Source: an uncultured Clostridia bacterium | GTDB lineage: Bacteria; Bacillota; Clostridia; Christensenellales; UBA1242 | Direction of reading: 5' to 3' | Assembly (NCBI GenBank): GCA_946615295.1 | Contig: CAMOHL010000002.1 | Span: forward strand, 1 to 23,259 | DNA: 23,259 nt | Part shown: positions 16,801 through 23,259 of the stretch, in pieces | How the letters are laid out: each line of letters opens with the position of its first letter | Numbering within the stretch: position 1 is the first letter of the stretch | Made by a program: the position numbers and the translations under genes | Notes under the pieces: generated by a model | The model's database searches: none | Told to the model about the DNA's origin: nothing | The model's input: the letters and a program-made list of their open reading frames with translations, nothing else

Positions 16801-19800
16801 TCAAAATTACAATCAAGGGTATAACATACAAAAGAGATGCAAATGGCAAATTGATTGAAAGCAATGGTCAATTTGTTGTTGAAAAACAAACATCAAAGTC
16901 AATTGACATAACTGTAAATCCAGCACCAGAACTCAACATTCAGCAACAGGGTGGCTCACATAGAGCAGCAGTGTATAATTTGAACGAAACTGAAACTGTT
17001 GACACTGATGCAATTTACAAAAACTTGACATACATTGGCGAAACTTTGACTTTTGAAGTCGAATTAAAAAATGGTTTGTCTTCAACAAAAATACCATATT
17101 TGACTATAAACAATCAAAAAATTGAAAATCCAATTTATCAAAACGGAAAATATGTATTCAATTTTGACACAACGGGTTATAAGTTTGGAGATGTGTTATA
17201 CATTCAATCACATGTTGAAAAATTTGTGAATGGATATATTGAAACATATCACAGCAAACAAATGACTTATGTTGTTGTAAACAAAATATTCACAGGACTA
17301 GTTCTAGGAAAAGAAAAAAATGGTATAGTTAACTTCACTGTTAACAAGGCCGAAGTTCTAAATCTCATTGCAAACAGTATTGGCAATGCTGATATGACAG
17401 ATGATGAACTATCTTTGTTGATTGATTATGTAAACAAAACCGATAGCTATTGGACAGATGTCAATACAAATAGAATTTGGAATTTGAGAGAAACAGCAAA
17501 TTCAAAAATAGCAAATAGCGAAAACAAATATACTTTGCTTGATGAATTTGAAAACTACAATGCTTTCAATACTGTTGAAAAGATTGATGACGAATTCAAA
17601 AATCAAACAGATTTAGGAATTTTGGTTAAGAATAAGCCAACAACTGATATTAGTTTCAAAGTAGGCTTTAACTACTATTATGAATTTATTGAAACAGAAA
17701 ATGGTAAAGAACTCAAACTTGTGTTTGCAAGCAATAGTGATAAGGGCGTTGAAATTGAAAGAACATTCACTATGGATGTGTCTGTTGATTCAAGCATTGA
17801 TGAGCCAGTTGCTGTTTATTCAGTTGATGACTTCTATAATATGCAAGCAGATCTTGATTATATTTTGATGAACGACTTGTATTTTGGTTCGGAATTTGAG
17901 AATGCTGATAATACATACAGCAATTATGCTGAAACATATACTCCTTTTGATTTGGTTGCAAATAGTTTTGATGGCAATATGTACACAATTCATATTGGCG
18001 ACAATAGTATAAACACAACGGGTAATTCACAAGAAAATTATACATTATTCAACAATATAAATGCTGGAACAATATTGCTAAATCTCAATGTTGAATATGG
18101 TTCAATAACTGTTGATTCAAACAGCAATGTATATGCTTCAACAATAAATTTTGCAGGTATAACAGTAAACAATAACGGTGTTGTATCAAATTGTTTTGTA
18201 AAACTCAATGGAGATATTTCTCTCAACACAATGTCTAGTGCTAGTGTTGTGAACAATGATGGAATCATCAATATTGCTGGCTTTGCAAACAGTAATTCAG
18301 GAAAAATAACATATAGTTCTGTATACGGAAAAAATATTTTTGAAAACAACAGCTCAAACACAATATTAAAATCTGCTCAGGCAGGTAATATGTCTGGATT
18401 TGTAAACACAAATACAAACTTGATTTCTAATTGTGAAGTCAAATTTGTGGGATTAACAAACACAGCTCATGCAACAAAATCAACAAAAGTTTCTGGTTTT
18501 GTGATCAACAATAGTGGAAATATGTATAATGTTGGTGCCGTTGGTCAAATAATTCCATTTGATTTTGATGCAAATTTGAATGATACCGAAAGAATTTTGG
18601 CACTTAAAACAGACGATGAAAGATTTGAAAGTGAAAAACTCGATGTATCTGCAAGCAATCTTGCAATGCTTGAGTCAAATGGAAATATTGCTGGTTTTGT
18701 TTATACAAATTCTGGAGAAATAGAAAATGCATATTCTTCATTCCCTATGAAGACACAATCAATAACTGCAGGTTTTGTATATGACAATTCAAATGCAGGA
18801 AGTGTTTCAACTTCTTACACTGCAAGTTATTATGCAGGCGACAACACAAACAATAATTCTTATCTTCCATTTGTTGGAACAGATAATCTTGGAAAAGTTT
18901 TAAACAATGCAAAAACAAGTGTGATCAAATATTGCTATTATATTTCAAATGATGAAGAAATTTTTGAAGAAGATGTTATATTCAAGGAACCAGCTTCAAA
19001 AATTGCATATAGTTTGGATGAAATTGTGGCTGATTCTAGCAATGCAAAAAATCAACCAAATGTTTTCACAGCAAAATCTTATGTTGGATTTGACATAACA
19101 TCAGACAATGACAGTTCAACAATTTGGTCATTGAATGGCTCATATATGTTGCCAACTCTAAACTCAATCAACAATAATAACAATTTTAGACAAACTGTTA
19201 GCAACTTTAGAAGGCCATATTCTATTGAAGAAAATTTGGGTCAACCTGTTATACATTTTGGTAGAGTAAAGAACAAAAAAGTTCCTTTGCAAATTGCAGA
19301 TGCTGAGCAGTTTGTCAATGTTTTCAACGAAGAATGTGATTGGTTCACACAAGACAACACAGGATATGTTGACAGAAACATTAGACTTATCAATGATATT
19401 GATTTGTCAGCTTTTGCAGGAACAGAAGCTCTCAACAGAATTAGAAATATTGTATTCAATGGTAATCTAGACGGAAATGGAATGGTTATTAGTGGTGTGA
19501 AACTTGTTGGTAACTATGTTGTTACAAACAATGAAAAATTGCCAGAAAGCAAAATTCATAACCAAACAAATCCATATCTATATACATCAAATTCTTCATT
19601 ATCATTTGGATTATTTAATCAAGTTGGAACAGCAACAAAAAAACAAGATGATGGAAATTATTCTTACAACAATTTTGATATGTCAACGGCAAAGATTAAC
19701 AATTTGACTATTAAAGTTGAAGAATTATCAAAATCAACAAGCAGTTTCACAGGAATATTGGCAGGTGTTATTCTTAATACAGATATAAAATCAGTAAAAA

Positions 19801-22800
19801 TCAATTCCAACAGCAAAATTATTCTTGGAAGAAATGCAGTTGGTGGTTTGGCTGGCGGTGTATTTGGAAAAACATCTCTATATAATATAACAGCAGATGC
19901 AAGTGTTACAAGTTCATATCAATATTCAGCAAATAGCTATTATAGAGAATATGGGAATTCTAACACTATAGAATATGATAACTATCAATTTATAAATTAT
20001 CTAGGATATATCGACGGCTACACAAATTTGGATTCAAATGCTTTAACTGTCAAATTATGCTTTGATGAAAGATTAGGAAATTCAAGCTATGCAGGTGGTG
20101 TTGCAGGTATTGTTGATATCTATTCTGCAAGAGTAAACGGAATGGTTGACGATTTGTATAGTGAAGAAGGCAATTATACAGTTGATAAAATAACCAGTGA
20201 ATTTAGAGCTAATTTGGATTTGTTAACAATTGGCGGAGATGTCAATATTTCAGGTGAAATTGTTGGTGGATTGTTTGGAACAACGAATGAAGACTCATAT
20301 ATCAACAATTCTACATTTGTTGTGGCTAGCAACAATTCACAAAAATTAAATGGATTATTTGCTGCTGGTGGACTTGTTGGTATAAATCATGGTGGCTATA
20401 TTAGACTTTCAAAGGTAGAAGTTGAACAGGCATATGTGGACGACTATGATATAGATTTAACAAACAAGACAGGCGAATATCTATTTGAAGGCACAAACTA
20501 TCCTTATGCAATTGGTGGACTTGTTGGAATTCAATATGGTGGAGTTATTCTCACAAGTTATTCAAAGACAAATGTAATAAACAGTTTTGCAAAATATGCT
20601 GGTGGACTTGTTGGATATTTGACAGATTTCAACTCAGTTTACAATGTAACTAGAACATTTTATGATGTTGATGAAGAAAAAACAGTAGTTTATATTCCAA
20701 CAACAAAAATTGGAACATTTGCATTGTTGCAAGAAGTTTACACAACAGGCAATGTGTTTGCAGGCGATGAGATAACAATAAAAGAAGAAGATGGCAAAAA
20801 GATTGCAACACCAAACAGCTATGTTGGTGGCATTGCAGGCAAGTATGAGCCAAAAGATATTAAATATACAATAGCAGACGAAAAAATAATCCTTGAAAAC
20901 AAGGATACATTCAATGGTGTGATTGGCATCAATGCTTTCCATTCTCCAAGCAACTACACAGTTAGTTCAAAATATATGGTTAAGGAAGGCAGTGCAACAA
21001 GAACAGTAAAGTTCGCTGACATTATGGCAGGTTTTGAGGCAACAAGAAAGTTGTCAGATGGCAGTGAAGAACTCGTTACATTCAAACCAAGAGTTGGTTC
21101 AATTTTTGGACTTGTAAGTTCAAATAATATCATTTACAGAAAAGCAGAAAGTCGATATAAGAATCTATACACAAGCTTTGTATATAACAACAAAACAATT
21201 TCAACAAATGATGGCAAAAATGAAAATGGCAGAGCAATAAATCATATTGCAAGCTCATTTGAGAATGTGGATGGATTTAAAATCAAAGATGTTGATGTAT
21301 ATGATTATCAACAAGGTGAAAAGAAAATAACAGTTAACTTAAACAGTGAATCCAGCAAAACAGAAACAGATACTAACTGTGAAAAAAAGTTTTTGAAAAA
21401 CTTTGAATCATATTTTGTTATCAAGGGAACCGGAAAAAATAGTCTTGGCGATTCTAACGAAGCTTATAGACAAACTGATTTGGGAATATATAGTGGTTGG
21501 AGTGATTATTGGATATTCAAAAATCCTATATATCCACAACTCAAGCCAAAAGAGTCAATTGAATTTATTGACATTGAAACAGCAGAACAACTCAAATCAA
21601 TGAGACCTGGAAATAAATATAGACTTATAAAAGATATTTATTTGGACGAAACTTGGGAAGCCACAAGAGATATGTCTTATATAACACTCATAAGTGCAAC
21701 AAGAGAAGATGGAAAGGGAGTTGTTATCAGTGGCGAAAGACCAATAAGTTCTAGTTATTATTCTATTTACAACATAAAATTTAACACTGATAAGCATTAC
21801 AAAAACTATGGTTTCTTTAAATCATTAAACCACAGTATTATCAAAAATATAAATTTTGTGTTTGGAACAAATGAAACAAACAATGGCGAAATCACTCTAA
21901 CTGATGAATTTAAGGCACAAAATATTGTAAATATTAGTGGCAATATCGAAAATTATGGATTGATTGCAGGTAATATTAGTAGTTCAAGTGTTGAACAAAT
22001 CAAAATGTTTACACGAAATAATGCAACAGAGAACAACAAAGTTGTTACAGAAAATTTTGGATTGATAGCAGGAAATATGCAAAATTCAAAATTTGAAAGT
22101 ATAGATATAAACACATTGCAAGGCAATCAAAACGCATTTGACATTTTGAATATATCAAATGTAGGTGGTTTTGTTGGAACTGCAGAAACAAGCAATAAAA
22201 TTGTAAATTGCTTTATTGCATCAAATGAAGCTATTGTATTTAATGTAGAGTCAAACGAAGAAGATGTAAGAAAATCAATTAGCTATGGTGGAGTTGCAGG
22301 AAATGCAAATGATATGACAATTTCATATTCAACTTCATATTCAACTGATAGAGAAGCTGTAAACATAAAAGTTGAATTTGATAGCGATTTGAAATGTGAA
22401 AATGTTTATGTTGGTGGAATTATTGGAAAGTTCAAAGGAGAATTGAAAGGTGCAACAATTTCTGCAAAACAAGACCTATCTCCAATAATCAATGCCAAAA
22501 ATGCTTATATTGGTGGTTTGATTGGATATTGTAATAATTCAACAATAACAGATGTAACAACCAAAAAAGAAACAAACATTGCAATTAACGGCGACATAGA
22601 ACAAAATGCTTATGTTGGTGGAGCAATTGGATATGTGGAAACATCAAGAATTTCGGCTGTTGCAATCAATGGATTTAACATTATCAATCAAGCAAATGTC
22701 GACAACACAACATATATTGGTGGATTTGCTGGTTATGCGAACACCGAAAGTATAACAAACAGCTTTGTTGACGGAAGCATTTATCACTTGGTTGATAACA

Positions 22801-23259
22801 CCGTAACAAAAATTGCAGGATTTGTTGCAACAGGAAATTTGAGCTCTCAAGAAGCAGAAAATGGCACAGAGATAACAAATTCAATTGCAAATGTAAATAT
22901 CATCACAACACAAAATGGAAGAAATATTTCACTTTCAGGATTTGTTGTTGAAGGAATAAGCAACATTTCAAACAGCATTTCAAGTGGCGACATCATCTTT
23001 GCAAAAGATTTTGATTTTGATGACAATAGCTACAACTTGAATAACGACAACTTTGAAGGAAAAGTTGCAGGATTTTCAACAAGCATTGGTGCTGTTGGAA
23101 ATGGCAATTATTCTCTTGCAACGATTAGATTATATGGTGAAGATGTTAGAGCAACCTCATTTGCTGAAAAGTCAAATATTTCATATAACTACAATTTGTC
23201 TGGAGTTTGGAGAGATACAAACGGAATAAACAAGAGTTATAGTGAGTTGACTGAAAACA
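10869..23259 (+). CDS. Giant GLUG/beta-helix surface lipoprotein (3' end outside window)
   Basis: One frame stays open from the ATG to the right edge: at least 4130 codons. I read most of this frame codon by codon, and spot-checked the rest, without finding a stop. Residues 1-24 are a lipoprotein signal, with lipobox LFGC and Cys25 as the lipid site, so the protein is anchored outside the membrane. Residues 30-950 are beta-rich and Ig-like; a clear Big_2-type ending (IATVDENGNIYPQSAGRTTI) lies near residue 915. From residue 959 four beta-helix modules follow, separated by a non-repetitive, probably Ig-like stretch (about residues 1475-2310) between the first and second. The modules contain GLUG-type units such as NVGGIAGVNNGEINNSYVQA. 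The protein is very rich in Asn, Ser, Thr and Ile and poor in Cys. It starts with an SD and an exact-consensus promoter and has no neighbour on its strand in the window. Adhesion or matrix binding is a guess from the architecture. The C-terminal end cannot be seen. Confidence 0.92.
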   Translation, partial: MKGYKKILTFIMFVMVAFSGYLFGCKSKYDNVKLTSDKEEAGLTLYLNDGLNQSKANSGEIVFSVSGLENGASNIKLSFEDASGGNINETNTPSTQYPVSSIVKVEEVVIQGNTATVKVKATNGGSTKLYAMTEEGNKSTYVQINCVKEVTSMNFASTYLPAMFNQENSKFVIDSTKLIFDPIDTTENQVKYYLQDNVDGVEVTESGIITLSKALTSDFYVKAVNVDNQTVIANLPIHLITPLELGDDDGIQFYGDDLLFEDDKLTLTTKGVYSSAIMTLNVNTTEVLSVSYKLNNVSDTITGNADCVIVEQNNLEFSMNSSHIGSCEMEITIGFANYSQAPTITKKVLIEVIELPSIIEVNGNKGEFESQQIIYNYYNNTLGKEFVVNIGETYATDKRFVLATNKQDKVKIVRGDGREIQTCLLEDGMILGEYEVLENGQIFYISGIGENETVDLFVIANGTIGKNGLLYKTIPLKTSIASTTVKANSFKLDEKDSNICYLELGNTFDIDYQIDNGTSAYGIKLLNPDNSQIEDIIDCEIIENSNKPIVRVTAKSLGTIPCKLILENMVESQVFMISTFSPIEYVDDTFEMGGVFFKVDSPTINRNIANVYYEKEDGVNNTLKDFALALGVNIQLDMSTNPTNATIYEQKMTPVFLDIDKKEVESFVQDGETFLAKNFLAVNDMGNILAKKMFSNEDYDLAIKIEIKSLFTDESGNVKIATATRYITIDTYTQITDVKINKTTSRLYWRDMLNPVQSQDTSRANYQDMLDLTIYPNSIKKSSLSIEWNAPTALNLNTDDLSATITAYNAPNAEKYNIYEVTATIKYYSTTLLRRCVFTVVNPTRATNFVANVDDIENKVAYFENVGGQDNVVYTPNSIKINTEVYSASGNQDVDFDRLYFVSANEQIATVDENGNIYPQSAGRTTITIYCEDMQPSLNQYGLYKEIEVIVADGLTDSSAIRIRTEKDLNKIVEKPNLHYYLSNDITTQKQLHIDTFSGVIDGNNHTIQGVALNSENSNIFDNITESATIKNLNIYESCNTTVNSNIDIAGLANKNYGTIENVNIYFIDAHIDLTDNIDFGFAGLINENYGTITSSTVSGEFRFVANSNIVLNSLNISGIVGSNNSNSFVGANNNYQYQSQNLMQTFDFDGKIIVDENISATTSCIGGIVGENNATIGYNNSQNRQGKGFASNVDIMAKGINNVGGIAGVNNGEINNSYVQANITANNNVGGVVGTNKGIITNSIVELNQDITSAEFDKIVANNNVGGIVGYSTEYQVETDENVETKNSTISYSYIVGLKQENQIVANNNIGGIVGFATGTKIEKSYSNIVLYSTDSNIGGIVGTGSNVEIENVYSLSSSTNQQFVSAIGNVETNSTIKNFYANSNIDFVKEQDAPKVELTNSYNAESDLTNIDTFENWLITNNGTTLIVDDKIVVADWFIGSTENNGYPTLVYDNYLMRRLQPTTINVSFKNSATSNNPLVQQVEGLIVLDINNSYNLSSLFNIATDVVSRASIYVYANNNDVLNTGNVSNILTKRANIYSSTERMVTLTFILGNDRNVQKQVQIAFINRAKSIMFDTNDVKIQIGENIAINTNINFDEESQSYQVLGNSNTYKLGFNKNDNQILTFENIEKEISTSDYITFNSQDNNADYVELLSGNMILNGEVVGKTTLPIDVYYVLNWTDLNGNINTKYIKLNIVRELSIKVYSGAKAINSSIENIDMTLLDDVTFEIAIDTDKSNDKIVINSNSEDIAFELENASNFVKLADDSQQGNENSKLIFTVVRANYDKITEKLVAKFNIRFNEKYVDINDRQFVFNTEFNAKLNFIAESNEKLSRDIKISAKPQSLLKIDLTNYPAGRKNSNRFTLEYDTPKHTLTPGQVGLLVVDIYPEFAYFDEIQAQSSMNSDGNYISLIQLAKVNSNEFVELKPNTNTIENGIILLPYSNFDSTKADGSQFDFDGRFYINTLIGSNVEFNQNFKITIKGITYKRDANGKLIESNGQFVVEKQTSKSIDITVNPAPELNIQQQGGSHRAAVYNLNETETVDTDAIYKNLTYIGETLTFEVELKNGLSSTKIPYLTINNQKIENPIYQNGKYVFNFDTTGYKFGDVLYIQSHVEKFVNGYIETYHSKQMTYVVVNKIFTGLVLGKEKNGIVNFTVNKAEVLNLIANSIGNADMTDDELSLLIDYVNKTDSYWTDVNTNRIWNLRETANSKIANSENKYTLLDEFENYNAFNTVEKIDDEFKNQTDLGILVKNKPTTDISFKVGFNYYYEFIETENGKELKLVFASNSDKGVEIERTFTMDVSVDSSIDEPVAVYSVDDFYNMQADLDYILMNDLYFGSEFENADNTYSNYAETYTPFDLVANSFDGNMYTIHIGDNSINTTGNSQENYTLFNNINAGTILLNLNVEYGSITVDSNSNVYASTINFAGITVNNNGVVSNCFVKLNGDISLNTMSSASVVNNDGIINIAGFANSNSGKITYSSVYGKNIFENNSSNTILKSAQAGNMSGFVNTNTNLISNCEVKFVGLTNTAHATKSTKVSGFVINNSGNMYNVGAVGQIIPFDFDANLNDTERILALKTDDERFESEKLDVSASNLAMLESNGNIAGFVYTNSGEIENAYSSFPMKTQSITAGFVYDNSNAGSVSTSYTASYYAGDNTNNNSYLPFVGTDNLGKVLNNAKTSVIKYCYYISNDEEIFEEDVIFKEPASKIAYSLDEIVADSSNAKNQPNVFTAKSYVGFDITSDNDSSTIWSLNGSYMLPTLNSINNNNNFRQTVSNFRRPYSIEENLGQPVIHFGRVKNKKVPLQIADAEQFVNVFNEECDWFTQDNTGYVDRNIRLINDIDLSAFAGTEALNRIRNIVFNGNLDGNGMVISGVKLVGNYVVTNNEKLPESKIHNQTNPYLYTSNSSLSFGLFNQVGTATKKQDDGNYSYNNFDMSTAKINNLTIKVEELSKSTSSFTGILAGVILNTDIKSVKINSNSKIILGRNAVGGLAGGVFGKTSLYNITADASVTSSYQYSANSYYREYGNSNTIEYDNYQFINYLGYIDGYTNLDSNALTVKLCFDERLGNSSYAGGVAGIVDIYSARVNGMVDDLYSEEGNYTVDKITSEFRANLDLLTIGGDVNISGEIVGGLFGTTNEDSYINNSTFVVASNNSQKLNGLFAAGGLVGINHGGYIRLSKVEVEQAYVDDYDIDLTNKTGEYLFEGTNYPYAIGGLVGIQYGGVILTSYSKTNVINSFAKYAGGLVGYLTDFNSVYNVTRTFYDVDEEKTVVYIPTTKIGTFALLQEVYTTGNVFAGDEITIKEEDGKKIATPNSYVGGIAGKYEPKDIKYTIADEKIILENKDTFNGVIGINAFHSPSNYTVSSKYMVKEGSATRTVKFADIMAGFEATRKLSDGSEELVTFKPRVGSIFGLVSSNNIIYRKAESRYKNLYTSFVYNNKTISTNDGKNENGRAINHIASSFENVDGFKIKDVDVYDYQQGEKKITVNLNSESSKTETDTNCEKKFLKNFESYFVIKGTGKNSLGDSNEAYRQTDLGIYSGWSDYWIFKNPIYPQLKPKESIEFIDIETAEQLKSMRPGNKYRLIKDIYLDETWEATRDMSYITLISATREDGKGVVISGERPISSSYYSIYNIKFNTDKHYKNYGFFKSLNHSIIKNINFVFGTNETNNGEITLTDEFKAQNIVNISGNIENYGLIAGNISSSSVEQIKMFTRNNATENNKVVTENFGLIAGNMQNSKFESIDINTLQGNQNAFDILNISNVGGFVGTAETSNKIVNCFIASNEAIVFNVESNEEDVRKSISYGGVAGNANDMTISYSTSYSTDREAVNIKVEFDSDLKCENVYVGGIIGKFKGELKGATISAKQDLSPIINAKNAYIGGLIGYCNNSTITDVTTKKETNIAINGDIEQNAYVGGAIGYVETSRISAVAINGFNIINQANVDNTTYIGGFAGYANTESITNSFVDGSIYHLVDNTVTKIAGFVATGNLSSQEAENGTEITNSIANVNIITTQNGRNISLSGFVVEGISNISNSISSGDIIFAKDFDFDDNSYNLNNDNFEGKVAGFSTSIGAVGNGNYSLATIRLYGEDVRATSFAEKSNISYNYNLSGVWRDTNGINKSYSELTEN
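13743..15290 (+). repeat. Beta-helix module 1 of the giant lipoprotein
   Basis: The header IRIRTEKDLNKIVE is followed by YYLSNDI and FSGVIDGNNHTIQGV, the usual opening of GLUG-type helices. At least six turns with GGIVG or a close variant follow (NVGGIAG, NVGGVVG, NVGGIVG, NIGGIVG). The closing cap DWFIGSTENNGYPTLVYD lies at about 15178-15230. Confidence 0.8.
14644..14815 (+). repeat. Near-identical 37-bp DNA repeat inside module 1
   Basis: 14644-14680 and 14779-14815 differ at 3 of 37 positions and lie 135 bp (45 codons) apart. Each encodes IVANNN(V/I)GGIVG. The distance keeps the frame, so recombination between the copies would remove or add one 45-residue unit without a frameshift. Confidence 0.8.
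17811..19180 (+). repeat. Beta-helix module 2 of the giant lipoprotein
   Basis: The header AVYSVDDFYNMQ with YILMNDL and NSFDGNMYTIHIG is the second copy of the opening pattern. Its turns use the variant 'I/V-x-G-F-V/A-x-N' (for example NVGSGFV-like and NIAGFVYTNSGEI units) instead of GGIVG. It closes with WSLNGSYMLPTL at about 19125-19160. Confidence 0.7.
19287..21550 (+). repeat. Beta-helix module 3 of the giant lipoprotein
   Basis: The header LQIADAEQFVNVFNE with IRLINDIDLSAF and FNGNLDGNGMVISGV is the clearest of the four. Turns include AVGGLAGGVFG, YAGGVAGIV, IVGGLFG, AAGGLVGINHGG and AIGGLVGIQYGG. The cap WIFKNPIYPQLKP ends at about 21550. Confidence 0.8.
21561..23259 (+). repeat. Beta-helix module 4 of the giant lipoprotein (incomplete)
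   Basis: The header EFIDIETAEQLKSM with YRLIKDIYLDETW opens the module. Turns include NVGGFVG, YGGVAG, YVGGIIGKFKG, YIGGLIGY, YVGGAIGY and YIGGFAGY. The window stops at GVWRDTNGINKSYSELTEN, which resembles the stretch just before the cap of module 1, so the module probably ends soon after the edge. Confidence 0.75.

Noticed and set aside
11829..22890. Many ORFs of 60-170 codons in other frames of the giant gene
   Set aside because: They are low-complexity shadows (Gln/Leu/His- or Cys/Phe-rich) produced by the biased codon use of the Asn-rich frame.

Overview
The window is AT-rich DNA with short intergenic gaps and Shine-Dalgarno (SD) sites of the AGGAG/GGAGG type. TGA is used as a stop, so this is not the Mycoplasma code. 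Two genes are sporulation-specific in Firmicutes (spoIIQ and spoIIID), and ywmB, mfd and a PrsA-like foldase are typical Firmicute neighbours. I infer an uncultured, low-GC, endospore-forming Clostridia-type bacterium; I cannot name a genus. No tRNA, rRNA, CRISPR array, transposase or phage gene was found.

Layout. 1-4180: the 3' end of mfd, a parvulin-type lipoprotein foldase, and a YbhN-family integral membrane protein, the last two each closed by a clear terminator. 4230-6690: a compact forespore-looking group made of a divergent protein that may be a decayed iron-alcohol-dehydrogenase/glycerol-1-phosphate-dehydrogenase relative, a YwmB-like exported protein, and SpoIIQ. ywmB and spoIIQ share a sigma-F-like promoter pattern (GYWTA, 14 bp, GGCAATAAT). 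6646-8976, minus strand: a two-gene unit encoding a cytoplasmic BspA-type leucine-rich-repeat protein with a Cys-rich C-terminal domain, and a small coiled-coil protein. It is driven by an exact-consensus sigma-A promoter. 9165-10719: acpP (acyl carrier protein), spoIIID with a sigma-E-like promoter, and a convergent ttcA-type tRNA thiolase gene.

10785-23259 is one uninterrupted reading frame of at least 4130 codons that runs off the right edge. It encodes a giant surface lipoprotein: a lipobox at the N-terminus, a long Ig-like region, and four successive beta-helix modules of the GLUG type. Each module opens with a recognisable header and the first three close with a Trp...Pro-x-Leu cap. It too has an exact-consensus promoter.

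The core genes are housekeeping and sporulation functions. The LRR protein and the giant lipoprotein look like lineage-specific genes. Three genes (4247, 5433, 10683) have no SD, and their predicted transcription start falls at or within about 2 nt of the ATG, which suggests leaderless mRNAs. The best candidates for something undescribed are the giant lipoprotein, the LRR/Cys-rich two-gene unit, and the gene at 4247 next to the sporulation genes.
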